From Candidatus Thiosymbion ectosymbiont of Catanema sp. Cochon2018 (GTDB lineage: Bacteria > Pseudomonadota > Gammaproteobacteria > Chromatiales > Chromatiaceae): a DNA stretch of 64,000 nucleotides. Shown here one piece after another: positions 25,684 to 34,187 of this stretch. A program made the position numbers and the translations under genes. The notes below the pieces were generated by a model, which was given only the letters and a program-made list of their open reading frames with translations, had not been told where the DNA came from and ran no database searches. Location: the NCBI GenBank assembly GCA_011392765.1, contig WYCW01000005.1, positions 1 to 64,000 of the forward strand, given 5' to 3'. Positions within the stretch are counted from its first letter, which is position 1. The number at the start of each line of letters is the position of its first letter.

Positions 25684-26263
25684 ATCCTGACTGCATATCA
25701 ATGCCATTAAATTAAGCATTACCGGTCGGCAAAGTAAGAGAAGAAACTACGAATCACGCGAATCCTCGCGAAGCGATTCGCGGAAATTCGCGTGATTCGT
25801 AGTTTTCTCTTCCGCATCGGTAAATGGCCAACAGCTAACTTAATGGCATGGAATTCTAACCGACCTGGCAATTTTTCAAGACGCGAAGTAGAAGCGGGTA
25901 AAATTCTAGCGAGGCTTCGCCTCAGACCGACGAGCACCCAATTCGAGCTTCGTCGCAGAACTCCAATAGGACAGGATTTACAGGATTACACAGGATTTAC
26001 AAGATTTTTGTCTTTCCTGAATTTCCGACGCCCGATCACGCGCTTACCAAACCAGCAAGCGCCCTTCACAAAAAAACCCTGTTAATCCTGAAAATCCTGT
26101 CAATCCTGTACTATTGGACGAAAGCACGAAGACATGCTCGACCTTTCAGTAGGTCCGGCTCATCGATGCGGTTCGCGATCGGGATTGGTGTAATCCTGCT
26201 ACGGCATACCGTGCTCACCGCATCCTACACTCCCGGCAAGACCGCCGTGTAACGAGGGGCGTG
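25684..26263. repeat. Repeat-filled gap between Fic gene and aldolase
   Basis: No gene is supported. At 25743-25806 is a near-palindrome of ACTACGAATCACGCGAAT. At about 25973-26113 two sets of AATCCTGT words face each other (ACAGGATTTACAGGATTACA and CCTGTTAATCCTGAAAATCC). At 26160-26255 is a copy of the GATGCGGTTCGCGATCGGG repeat shared with 10765 and 34355. Confidence 0.6.
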
Positions 26264-27421
26264 TCAGTCCGGCTCGTGGCGAAAATCGATGGAAATCCGG
26301 TCTCCCGCCCGCGGGCGGAACTGGCCGTCGGCGAAGGCCTGGTGATTCGGATGCTCCCGGAAGGAATCGATCACCGCCGGGTGGGCGAAGCGCATCAGCC
26401 AGCAGTGGCGATAGGGGGCGTCCTCCCGGATGCTCGTCCCGGTGATCACCTGACGGACGCCCGGTATGGCGCCGAGGATCCGGCGGCCCTCGGCCATCAT
26501 GGCGGTCGTCTCCTCGGGGCTGGTGCCGCTCAGGTTGTAGATGATCAGGTGTTCGACCTCCCGCCAGGGACGGCAGGCCGCCATTACCTCGTCCGCCCGG
26601 CCAACTCCCCCCCAGCGCGAGATGCAGTGCTCCACCTCGGCGCGGATGGCGCCCTGAACGCCCCGGACCAGGTCGGTGTAGGAACGGTTTTCCGCCTTTT
26701 GTGCGTTCTTGCGGACGGCCGATCCCGCGCCGTCCGCGAGGGCCGTGTGGTAGTTGATCTTGGCCACTCCGTTCGTCACCAGGCTTCGGACCTGTTGGTC
26801 GCTCAGGCCCGTGTCGCCGGGGATCACCAGGGGGATACCGAGGCGCTCGAAGTCCAGCCGTGGTTCCCCGCGCATGCGTCCGTGGACGGTGCCGATGGAG
26901 ACTGCCAGGAAGTCCACCCCGGTCTCCTCCACATAGCGCTCGGCCTCCTTCGGGGACCTATGGATCACCTTGCCGGGGTGATGCTCGGCCTCTTCCCCCT
27001 CCACCCCGGCCACGTACCCGAGCTTCCCTTCCACCGGAATACCGCAGGCATGGGCCATCTCCACCACGGCGCGGGTGCGGGCGATATTCTCCTCCAGGGG
27101 TTCGGTGGAGGCATCCACCATAACCCCGTTGCATCCTTGCCGGATGCCGCGGACGGCGGCCTCCAGGGAGCTGGCGTGGTCCAGATGAATCGCGACCGGG
27201 ACGCTCGCCCGCTCGGCGGCGACACGCACCACCGGCATGAGGAGCTCGGGATCGAAATCGGCGTAGTGGGACTCCGCCAGGCCGAGGATCACCGGGGAGC
27301 GCTGATTCTCCGCGCCGGCGATGATGGCCTGCAGGAAGTCCGGGCTGACCGGATCGAAGGCCCCCACCGCATAGCCGTTGGCACGGGCGTGGCGGAGCAT
27401 GTCCCCCATATCCACCAACAC
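26264..27421 (-). CDS. Class II aldolase-like protein fused to a Dabb domain
   Basis: 385 residues. Residues 1-285 follow the class II fructose-bisphosphate/tagatose-bisphosphate aldolase fold: HLDHASSLEAAVRGI with a zinc His and AVSIGTVHGRMRG with another. The C-terminal 100 residues (VEHLIIYNLSGTSPEE to DRISIDFRHEPD) look like a stress-responsive A/B barrel (Dabb) domain. Two family positions differ: the ExE signature reads VEGKLGYVAGVE, and the usual HGGSG zinc/phosphate loop reads PGDTGLSD, so one zinc ligand seems missing. It lies 46 bp after cbbQ on the same strand, suggesting a Calvin-cycle link, but activity as an ordinary aldolase is doubtful. Confidence 0.72.
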   Translation of the reverse strand: MLVDMGDMLRHARANGYAVGAFDPVSPDFLQAIIAGAENQRSPVILGLAESHYADFDPELLMPVVRVAAERASVPVAIHLDHASSLEAAVRGIRQGCNGVMVDASTEPLEENIARTRAVVEMAHACGIPVEGKLGYVAGVEGEEAEHHPGKVIHRSPKEAERYVEETGVDFLAVSIGTVHGRMRGEPRLDFERLGIPLVIPGDTGLSDQQVRSLVTNGVAKINYHTALADGAGSAVRKNAQKAENRSYTDLVRGVQGAIRAEVEHCISRWGGVGRADEVMAACRPWREVEHLIIYNLSGTSPEETTAMMAEGRRILGAIPGVRQVITGTSIREDAPYRHCWLMRFAHPAVIDSFREHPNHQAFADGQFRPRAGDRISIDFRHEPD

Positions 27422-27467
27422 TTCGTCGCTCCTCGCTCAATCTTTCCCGGCCTCTACCGCCGGCGAA

Positions 27468-28274
27468 TCAGAAATAGGTATTGACCGCGGCGTCCAGGGT
27501 GTCGCGCATATCCGGGTCATCCGTCAGCGGGCGTACCAGGGCCATCCGACAGGCGGACTGGACATCGACGCCCTTGCCGATGAGCTGGGCGGCGTAGACC
27601 AGCAGGCGGGTGGACATGCCCTCATCGAGGCCGTGACCTTTGAGGTTGCGGCTGCGCTGCGCGACCTGGACCAGCTTCTCGGCGGTTTGGACATCGACGT
27701 CCCCCTCGTGGGCGACGATCTCGGTCTCGATTTCGGCCTCCGGATAGTCGAAGTCCATGGCGCCGAAGCGCTGCTTGGTGGACTGTTTGAGGTCCTTCAT
27801 CAAGCTCTGGTAGCCGGGGTTATAGGAGATGACGAGCTGAAAGTCCGGATGGGCCGTCACCAGCTCGCCCTTCTTCTCCAGCGGCAGGTTGCGACGGTGA
27901 TCGGTCAGGGGGTGGATGATCACCGTGGTGTCCTGGCGCGCCTCGACGACCTCGTCCAGGTAGCAGACGGCGCCGATGCGGGCGGCCACGGTCAGGGGGC
28001 CGTCCTGCCACTTGGTGCCATTGATGTCCAGCAGAAAGCGCCCCACCAGGTCGGAGGCCGTCATATCCTCGTTACAGGCAATCGTAATCAGGGGCTTGCC
28101 CAGCTTCCAGGCCATGTACTCGACGAAACGGGATTTACCACAGCCGGTCGGGCCCTTGAGCATGACTGGCATGCGGGCGTCATAGGCCGCCTGATACATC
28201 TCCACCTCGTTTCCCAAGGCCCGGTAGTAGGGCTCTTTTCCAATCAGATACTGGTCGCGATCGATCTCGTTCAT
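27468..28274 (-). CDS. cbbQ: Rubisco activase AAA+ motor CbbQ
   Basis: 268 residues from [17 protein letters not shown]; upstream codons to 28325 are not family-like. A MoxR-type AAA+ ATPase with Walker A GPTGCGKS (residues 40-47), Walker [12 protein letters not shown] and sensor block [11 protein letters not shown]. It forms hexamers that act with the VWA protein CbbO to reactivate inhibited Rubisco. The very similar NorQ is the alternative name, but the presence of autotrophy genes and absence of nor genes favour CbbQ. The aldolase-Dabb gene follows 46 bp downstream and cbbO comes about 5 kb further on. Confidence 0.88.
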   Translation of the reverse strand: MNEIDRDQYLIGKEPYYRALGNEVEMYQAAYDARMPVMLKGPTGCGKSRFVEYMAWKLGKPLITIACNEDMTASDLVGRFLLDINGTKWQDGPLTVAARIGAVCYLDEVVEARQDTTVIIHPLTDHRRNLPLEKKGELVTAHPDFQLVISYNPGYQSLMKDLKQSTKQRFGAMDFDYPEAEIETEIVAHEGDVDVQTAEKLVQVAQRSRNLKGHGLDEGMSTRLLVYAAQLIGKGVDVQSACRMALVRPLTDDPDMRDTLDAAVNTYF

Positions 28275-28375
28275 GGTTGTTGATCCTGCTTGCTTGGTTT
28301 GAACCGCTAAGGCGCTTGAAAACACCGAGATTGAATTATTCGAACCGTACTTGCATAGGTTAATGTGACATCATG

Positions 28376-28924
28376 TTAGTCAAAGGCTTCGAGGATGAAC
28401 ATCGGAGGAATATTGAACAGCCCCATATCGACGGTGACCTGTCCGAAGTGATCCTTTAGATATTTCTTCACGAATGTCGAGTATTGGCACACAAAAAACC
28501 TGCCGTTTTCGGTCAGTGCGCTCCGTGTGTTCTCGATAACGCGCCTTCTCAGTCGCTCACCGAAAAGGGTGAAGGGGATGCCGGATATAATGCAGTCTGC
28601 GGAATCTTCATTGCACTGCGACAACACATCCCGCACGTTCTCCGCGCTGTCGTTGAAGACGTGAGCCCGTGGGTCCTCGAATCGCTTCAGCATCTCACAG
28701 AATACGGGGTTTGTCTCGATCATAATGAGTTCCGATGCCGCCGGCATCCTCTCCAGGAGGAATTCGCCGAAGACGCCGGTCCCCGGTCCGTACTCCACGA
28801 TGACGCGCGAATGATCGAGACCGATCCGGTTGCACAGCTGTCTTATCGTGTGCAAAGACGTGGGAGTAAGGGCCCCCACTTTCGTATCCGTCAGGAAATT
28901 CTTGAAAAATTTTGCCGTACTCAC
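28376..28924 (-). CDS. Phospholipid N-methyltransferase-like SAM enzyme
   Basis: 182 residues from GTG (STAKFFKNFLTDTKVGALTP). The N-terminal FF...L.D...VGA.TP pattern resembles PmtA-type phospholipid N-methyltransferases and rRNA dimethylases. The SAM-binding loop is IVEYGPGTGVFGEFLLERM, motif II is MIETNPVFCEML, and IISGIPFTLF occupies the post-motif position. A TTG start at 28958 directly after the upstream stop is possible but less likely, because a GGAG-like site precedes the GTG. Substrate cannot be fixed from sequence; phosphatidylethanolamine or a small molecule are options. It lies between cbbQ and a retropepsin-like gene on the same strand. Confidence 0.7.
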   Translation of the reverse strand: MSTAKFFKNFLTDTKVGALTPTSLHTIRQLCNRIGLDHSRVIVEYGPGTGVFGEFLLERMPAASELIMIETNPVFCEMLKRFEDPRAHVFNDSAENVRDVLSQCNEDSADCIISGIPFTLFGERLRRRVIENTRSALTENGRFFVCQYSTFVKKYLKDHFGQVTVDMGLFNIPPMFILEAFD

Positions 28925-28960
28925 TTCGTAACCCTGCTCCTGCCTGTAATCCGGACACAA

Positions 28961-29347
28961 TTATAACAGCTTGGATAATGGCAGGGCGATATTCGGACTT
29001 TCCGGATTCACGATCAGGGCTTGTTTGGAAGGCGATGTGAGGATGTCCATATCTTCCATCGGGACGGCACCCAGCAAAACCTCGTCCCCGAATACCAAGG
29101 CACCGGTGAAGCAGGCACGGTTTTCGAACCTGATCGCCAGCAGCCCCATATATGGGACCAGATGTCTTTTGCCGTCGGCCGTTGTTACCTCCCGTTTGTA
29201 CAATTCTTCGAGCTCAAGCTGAAGCGCAATATGTTCCGGTATGCATAAATGCAGCGAACCCGTATCGACCGAACATTTTACCACCACTGGGTTGATGTTG
29301 CGGTCTTTCGGATTTGAAAGCTCTATCTGCGCGTTTATAAGGTCCAT
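28961..29347 (-). CDS. Retropepsin-like aspartic protease, clan AA
   Basis: 128 residues starting MDLINAQIELSNP. The active-site block is KCSVDTGSLHLCIPEHIALQ (residues 25-44), with an intact DTG, and the second conserved block is VLLGAVPMEDMDILTSPSK. Same length and layout as the protein at 1421-1807 but clearly divergent in sequence. Such single-lobe proteases act as dimers; natural substrates in bacteria are mostly unknown. It is followed within 40 bp by the methyltransferase gene on the same strand. Many bacterial copies travel like toxin-antitoxin cassettes, which would fit this genome, but that is inference. Confidence 0.8.
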   Translation of the reverse strand: MDLINAQIELSNPKDRNINPVVVKCSVDTGSLHLCIPEHIALQLELEELYKREVTTADGKRHLVPYMGLLAIRFENRACFTGALVFGDEVLLGAVPMEDMDILTSPSKQALIVNPESPNIALPLSKLL

Positions 29348-29483
29348 GATTTACTTCAATGCTATTGCCGGTTTTGCATCCCAATACATGGTTACCTGTC
29401 AATCCTGTCCGATTGGGGTTTCGCGACGAAGCTCGAGTTGGGCAAAGGCTAAGATAAATGGTCTCTATATTTACTATGCTGCA

Positions 29484-29592
29484 CTAGTACATCGTTTCAT
29501 TCTATCTTGCATGTCAACAATCTGGTTTTATTTTATAAATCATTATGTTATATGCTTTCAAGCATGCAAAATAGACTGAAACGATGTACTAG
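29484..29592. mobile_element. MITE-C copy 1 at CTAG, overlapping hisHF stop
   Basis: A 109-bp palindromic element between two CTAG tetramers, with arms TACATCGTTTCATTCTAT and ATAGACTGAAACGATGTA and AT-rich interior. The right CTAG (29589-29592) supplies the TAG stop codon of hisHF. The 14 bp before the left end (CTATGCTGCACTAG) are the same as those before MITE-A copy 1 at 22928. Confidence 0.75.
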
Positions 29593-31175
29593 TCCCGGAC
29601 CTCGATGCCACCGGCACTGAGATGGGCCTTGACGGACGCGATGGGGACTTCCCGGCGGTGAAAAATGCCGGCGGCCAGGGCCGCCTCGACGTCCGTGGCC
29701 TCGAAAACCTCGGAAAAGTGCGCGACCTTGCCCGCGCCGCTGGAGGCAATGACAGGGGTACTTACGGATCGGCTGACCGCTTCGATCAGCTCCAGATCGA
29801 AGCCGCTACCGGTCCCGTCGCGGTCGATCGAGTTGAGCAGGAGCTCACCGGCGCCCAGCTTCTCACACGCCTGGGCCAGCTCGATTACGTCGATGTCCCG
29901 GCCTTCACGTCCGCCCTTCACCGTGCACTGAAACCAGCAGAACTGCTCGCCGTTCGGTCCCGGCACCTGGGTCCGTACCGTGTGATGGTGGGTTGCGTCC
30001 GGCGCGGTGACATAGACCCGGCGCGGATCGATGGAGATGACGACGGCCTGATTGCCATAGACCTGGGCAATCTGCTCAATGGCGCTGTTGCCGGTCGCGC
30101 CCCCGTTCTTCAGGTACTGCTCCACGGTCGCCACCGCATCGCTGCCGATGGAGACCTTGTCGGCGCCGGACCGGAAATAGGCCGCGGCCACATCCAACGC
30201 CGAGTAATGACGGCCGTCGGAATCGGTGAAGGCGCGGATGCCCCCGCCGATGGTCAGGGGTACGAATACTTGCTCGGAGGTGCGTTTCAAGACCTCCAGC
30301 ATGGGTTGATCCCGCAAGGGGAAATCGCGAAAGGCGGTGATGTTGAGAAAGGTGATCTCATCGGCCCCTTCTTCGTAATAGCGCCGGGCCAAGTCCACGG
30401 GTTTCCCGAGATTGCGTACCTGTCCCTGTTCGCGCACGTCGTACTGGTCACCCTTGGTAACTACCAGGTCGCCGGCATCATTGGTGCGCACGTCCAGGCA
30501 GGCGATGACCCGTTTGGCCAGTCGCGTTTTCTCCGGACCCCGGTAGCACGCGGCGGCGCTTGCGGGACACGCGTCCGCCAGAAACCGTTCCAGAAACCGC
30601 AGCCCGGCCTCGCCGCTCTTTTCCGGATGGAACTGGACCGCTGCGACCTTGCCCTTTTGTACCGCGCTGAGGAACTCCCCGCCATAGTCCGTACCGGCCA
30701 GCGCCCAAGACCCGTTGGCGGGCTCCGGCAGGGCGCGATAGGAGTGGACGAAGTAGAGCTTCTCGCCGCGGTAGCCGTCGAACAGGGGGGAATCCCATCG
30801 GGGGCGGATCCCGTTCCAACCCATGTGGGGGACCGCAAGACCATCCGCGTCGAACCGACGGATCGTACCGGGAATGAGCCCCAGTCCGGCGATACCGGGC
30901 GATTCTTCGCTACCCTCGAACAGGCACTGTAGCCCAATGCAGATCCCCAGGAACGGTCGGTCGGCCGATAGGTACTCCTTGAGCGGTTCCAGGTATCCCA
31001 AGGCATGCAGGCGCTGCATCGCAGCCCCGAAGTTGCCCACGCCGGGAAAGATCAGGCGTTCGGCCTTAAGAATGTCCTCGGGCCGAGTAATGTCGGTAAG
31101 CGGATAACCCAGCCTGGCGATCGCATTGCGCACACTGCGCACGTTGCCGGCGCCGTAGTCGATGAGGGAGATCAT
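29589..31175 (-). CDS. hisHF: Fused imidazole glycerol-phosphate synthase HisH-HisF
   Basis: 528 residues from MISLIDYGAGNVRSVRNAI. Residues 1-205 are the HisH glutaminase with nucleophile in LGICIGLQCLF and His/Glu in VQFHPEKSG. Residues about 212-528 are the HisF barrel with the catalytic Asp in IACLDVRTND and ISIDPRRVY, plus LNSIDRDGTGSG. The fused order and insertions (GDQYDVREQGQVRNLGKP) resemble eukaryotic HIS7 rather than the separate bacterial proteins. It makes IGP and AICAR in histidine synthesis. No other his gene is adjacent; it starts 2 bp after the aldehyde dehydrogenase gene, so it is probably co-transcribed with it. Confidence 0.93.
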   Translation of the reverse strand: MISLIDYGAGNVRSVRNAIARLGYPLTDITRPEDILKAERLIFPGVGNFGAAMQRLHALGYLEPLKEYLSADRPFLGICIGLQCLFEGSEESPGIAGLGLIPGTIRRFDADGLAVPHMGWNGIRPRWDSPLFDGYRGEKLYFVHSYRALPEPANGSWALAGTDYGGEFLSAVQKGKVAAVQFHPEKSGEAGLRFLERFLADACPASAAACYRGPEKTRLAKRVIACLDVRTNDAGDLVVTKGDQYDVREQGQVRNLGKPVDLARRYYEEGADEITFLNITAFRDFPLRDQPMLEVLKRTSEQVFVPLTIGGGIRAFTDSDGRHYSALDVAAAYFRSGADKVSIGSDAVATVEQYLKNGGATGNSAIEQIAQVYGNQAVVISIDPRRVYVTAPDATHHHTVRTQVPGPNGEQFCWFQCTVKGGREGRDIDVIELAQACEKLGAGELLLNSIDRDGTGSGFDLELIEAVSRSVSTPVIASSGAGKVAHFSEVFEATDVEAALAAGIFHRREVPIASVKAHLSAGGIEVRD

Positions 31176-31177
31176 GC

Positions 31178-32653
31178 TCACCCGATTACCCCCTCTCGGG
31201 ATACCCCGATATCCAGGCATAAATACTTGATCTCCAGGTATTCCTCAATGCCGTAGCGGGACCCTTCGCGTCCCAGACCCGACTGCTTGATGCCTCCGAA
31301 GGGGGCGACCACGGTAGAGACAACACCGCTGTTGACGCCGACTATGCCGTACTCCAGGGCCTCGGAGACCCGCCACACCCGGCCGAGGTCGCGACTGTAG
31401 AAGTAGGCGGCCAGGCCATACTCGGTATCATTGGCCATGGCTACCGCCGCCGCTTCGGTATCGAAACGGAACAGGGGCGCCACCGGGCCGAAGGTCTCTT
31501 CCCGAGCGACCCGCATGTCCGGGGTTACATCCGTCAGCACCGTGGGCTGGAAGAAGGTTCCACCCAAGGGGTGACGGGCGCCGCCGGCCAGCAGGCGCGC
31601 GCCCTTGTCGAGGGCGTCGGCGATGTGGGCCTCGACCTTGGCGACGGCCTGCTGATTGATGAGCGGACCCTGCTCGACCCCCACTCCCGTCCCCGGTCCT
31701 ACCTTCAGGCCCTCGACCTTGGCCGCCAGACGCTCGGCGAAGGCATCGTAGATACCGTCCTGCACCAGGATGCGGTTGGCGCAGACACAGGTTTGACCGG
31801 TGTTGCGATATTTGGACTGCATGGTACCCGCGACGGCGGCATCCAGGTCCGCGTCGTCGAAAACGATGAAAGGAGTGTGGCCGCCGAGCTCCAGGGACAG
31901 CCTCTTGACCGTATCCGCGCATTGGCGCATCAACAATCGCCCCACGCGGGTAGAGCCGGTGAAGCTCAGCTTGCGCACGCTCGGATTGGTGGTCAGCTCC
32001 TCGCCGATAGGGACCGGGTCGCCAGTGACGAGGTTGAAGACCCCCGGCGGAATACCGGCCCGCTCCGCCAGCACCGCCAGGGCCAGGGCCGTCAGGGGGG
32101 TAGCCTCCGCTGGCTTGACCACCAGGGTGCAACCGGCGGCCAGGGCCGCCCCAGCCTTGCGGGCGATCATGGCGGCCGGGAAGTTCCAGGGCGTGATGAG
32201 GGCACAGACCCCGACGGGTTGTTTGAGGGTCAGGATGCGCTTGTCGGCATGCTGGGCGGGGATGACATCACCATAGACCCGCCGCCCCTCCTCCGCGAAC
32301 CAGTCGATGAACGAGGCGGCGTAGGCTACCTCGCCACGCGCCTCCGCCAGGGGTTTGCCCTGCTCCGCGGTCATGAGGTGGGCCAGCTCTTCTTGATGCG
32401 CAAGTATCAGCTCTCGCCAACGCCTGAGCAATTCCGAGCGTTCGGCCGCGGTCAGCGCCCGCCAGGGGCCCCATGCCCCCTCCGCGGCCGCGACGGCGTG
32501 CCCGGTATCGACAGCACCCAGATTCGGCACCTGGGCGATGACCTCTCCGGTAGCCGGGTCGGTCACATCCAGCAGCGCACCGTCCCACGCCGGCACCCAT
32601 TCGCCGCCGATGTAACAGCGCTCACGTAACAGATCGGTGTCCCGGATTTGCAT
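31178..32653 (-). CDS. gabD: Succinate-semialdehyde dehydrogenase-type NAD(P) ALDH
   Basis: 491 residues with the full aldehyde dehydrogenase fold. It has the LITPWNFPAAMIARK block, the catalytic Glu in LELGGHTPFIVFDDAD, the nucleophile Cys in YRNTGQTCVCANRILV, and EETFGPVAPLF. The paired Cys residues and the overall sequence are closest to GabD-type succinate-semialdehyde/glutarate-semialdehyde dehydrogenases. It converts the semialdehyde to succinate and could link 4-aminobutyrate use or a bypass of 2-oxoglutarate dehydrogenase to the TCA cycle. It precedes hisHF by 2 bp. Substrate is inferred, not proven. Confidence 0.85.
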   Translation of the reverse strand: MQIRDTDLLRERCYIGGEWVPAWDGALLDVTDPATGEVIAQVPNLGAVDTGHAVAAAEGAWGPWRALTAAERSELLRRWRELILAHQEELAHLMTAEQGKPLAEARGEVAYAASFIDWFAEEGRRVYGDVIPAQHADKRILTLKQPVGVCALITPWNFPAAMIARKAGAALAAGCTLVVKPAEATPLTALALAVLAERAGIPPGVFNLVTGDPVPIGEELTTNPSVRKLSFTGSTRVGRLLMRQCADTVKRLSLELGGHTPFIVFDDADLDAAVAGTMQSKYRNTGQTCVCANRILVQDGIYDAFAERLAAKVEGLKVGPGTGVGVEQGPLINQQAVAKVEAHIADALDKGARLLAGGARHPLGGTFFQPTVLTDVTPDMRVAREETFGPVAPLFRFDTEAAAVAMANDTEYGLAAYFYSRDLGRVWRVSEALEYGIVGVNSGVVSTVVAPFGGIKQSGLGREGSRYGIEEYLEIKYLCLDIGVSREGVIG

Positions 32654-32919
32654 CGCTAGCCCTCCTAATTGAGCGAGTAGCTTGTCACGGAAAAATTAGC
32701 CGCAAATCAACGCAAATGGACGCAAATAAATGCAACGAGATCAAGAACCGTCGATGATGGCGAACCGGTCTCGATTTTCAAACGCAATGGAACCACGAAT
32801 GAACACGAAGGCAGACACGAACCCTCATTCGTGTGAATTCGTGTCTGCCTTCGTGGTTCTTGTTCCCCGCGCACGCAGAACTTGACTCATTTGTAAAGAT
32901 GCCGGTCCCTCAAGGAATC

Positions 32920-33092
32920 CTAGGGGGCGTTCTCAATTGAGCCAAGTCATCATAAAAATCAAGCCCGTAGGCTGGATTACGGCCAGGGACGGCTAAATCC
33001 AGCACACGGTATTGCGGATCGGAAAAGCTGGGTTTCGTTCCTCAACCCAGCTACAACACTTAGATGATTTATTGATTGAGAACGCCCCCTAG
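32920..33092. mobile_element. MITE-A copy 2, at CTAG
   Basis: 173 bp, nearly identical to 22938-23110 and in the same orientation, bounded by CTAG and the ends GGGGGCGTTCTCAATTGAG and ATTGATTGAGAACGCCCCC. Its right CTAG is also the left boundary of a MITE-C relative, showing stacked insertion. Confidence 0.8.
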
Positions 33093-33413
33093 TACCTCGT
33101 TTCGCTTGATATTGCGGGTAGGTTCGTAGGTTGGGCAAAGTCCACCAAGGACGGTGAGCCATACCCAACAAACTGTGGATGTCGGGCACACCGCCGTGGA
33201 CCACATGGACGGCATGAGGGTAGCCCAATAGACAACATGGACAGTATGGACTGCATGGACCAGGGGGCATCCAGCGACCCCCGGTCCACGTGGTCCACTT
33301 AAGTCCCTGTAGTCCACAGCGGCTGCCACCGTCCCCGGCAGGCTTTGCCTAACCTACCCGACGGCGGATAACAGCGTAAACATGCAAAATTAGTTGAAAC
33401 GGGGTAATTAGTA
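33089..33413. repeat. MITE-C relative abutting MITE-A
   Basis: The left end AGTACCTCGTTTCGCTTGAT equals the inverted right end of the element at 62016-62169. The right end (CATGCAAAATTAGTTGAAAC) is closer to MITE-C copy 1. The interior repeats GTTGGGC and TTTGCCTAACC arms and holds imperfect GACATGGAC-type tandem words. Probably a mosaic of two related elements. Confidence 0.5.
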
Positions 33414-33788
33414 CCCCGTACCAAAGATACGAATGCGGCCTTTTCGATAGGTGAACCTCACCGTGAGAACTCCAGTACGATCTCGATTCATGCCGAAGCA
33501 AAAATACCGTTTCTCCTCTCGGCCATGGTCCGAATCCTCGGCAATGATACGTCTCATATCGAGAAATGCGTACTGTGCCTCATGGAACGAAACGCCGTGC
33601 TTGCGTTGATTCTCGAGTCGAAGTTCACCTCGTCCATATCCGACAGCTTAGCCTGAATATGGGTATTTCGCCATACCCGATGCATCGACGGTTAGCCCGA
33701 CCCGCATATCTCACCTCAGTGCAGTTGGCAAGGGATAGGGGGCAGATTTTTGCCCCCTGACAACTGACAACTGATACCAGACAGCTTC

Positions 33789-34187
33789 TTAGCGCCGCTT
33801 CTTGCGCCTGGGCAGGCTCAGCACTTCGACCTTTACCTTCGCCAAGCCACTCTTGATGATACCCAGGTCCTGCGCGGCCCGGCGCGATAGGTCGATGATG
33901 CGTCCCTTCACGAAAGGCCCCCGGTCGTTGATCCTGACGACGATGCTCCGACCGTTGCTCAGCTTGGTGACCCGGACCTTGGTGCCCAAAGGCAGAGATT
34001 TGTGGGCTGCGGAAGAGGCCCATTTGTTGTAGGTTTCGCCGCTCGCGGTCTTCAGGCCGTGGAGGCTGTCGTGATAGTAGGACGCAATCCCTTTCTGGGT
34101 ATAGCCGGGCTTGATGCCCGAGGCGGTGGCCGGTGGGATGGAAATCAGAATTGCGGCGATTGCCGGGATCAGGCGTTTGTTCAACAT
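33789..34187 (-). CDS. rlpA: RlpA-like double-psi beta-barrel protein
   Basis: 132 residues with a short N-terminal signal (MLNKRLIPAIAAILISIPPATASG) and a double-psi beta-barrel. It shows GIASYYHDSLHGLKTASGE, AAHKSLPLGTKVRVTKLSNG and VVRINDRGPFVKGRIIDLSRRAA with the conserved RINDRGPF and DLS blocks. RlpA proteins are septal lytic transglycosylases acting on denuded glycan strands. This one lacks the C-terminal SPOR domain, so it resembles short RlpA-family proteins. No lipobox Cys is evident. Isolated between repeat regions. Confidence 0.85.
   Translation of the reverse strand: MLNKRLIPAIAAILISIPPATASGIKPGYTQKGIASYYHDSLHGLKTASGETYNKWASSAAHKSLPLGTKVRVTKLSNGRSIVVRINDRGPFVKGRIIDLSRRAAQDLGIIKSGLAKVKVEVLSLPRRKKRR

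Larger units (their letters stand above)
32654..33788. repeat. 1.1-kb intergenic repeat cluster
   Basis: No gene is supported. In order: TTAGCCGCAAATCAACGCAA words (32696-32735); a near-palindrome of ACCACGAATGAACACGAAGG (32792-32862); MITE-A copy 2 (32920-33092); a MITE-C relative that begins in the same CTAG (33089 to about 33413) with tandem ACAACATGGACAGTATGGAC-type sequence inside; then about 370 bp of unassigned sequence before rlpA. Confidence 0.6.

Noticed and set aside
20078-28274. Calling the cbbQ/cbbO pair norQ/norD of denitrification
   Set aside because: No norCB or other denitrification gene is present while autotrophy and sulfur-oxidation markers are; the families are close, so this rests on context.
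33225-33320. Tandem ATGGAC-type words as a CRISPR array
   Set aside because: Repeat units are short, irregular and lack uniform spacers; they sit in a MITE-like mosaic.
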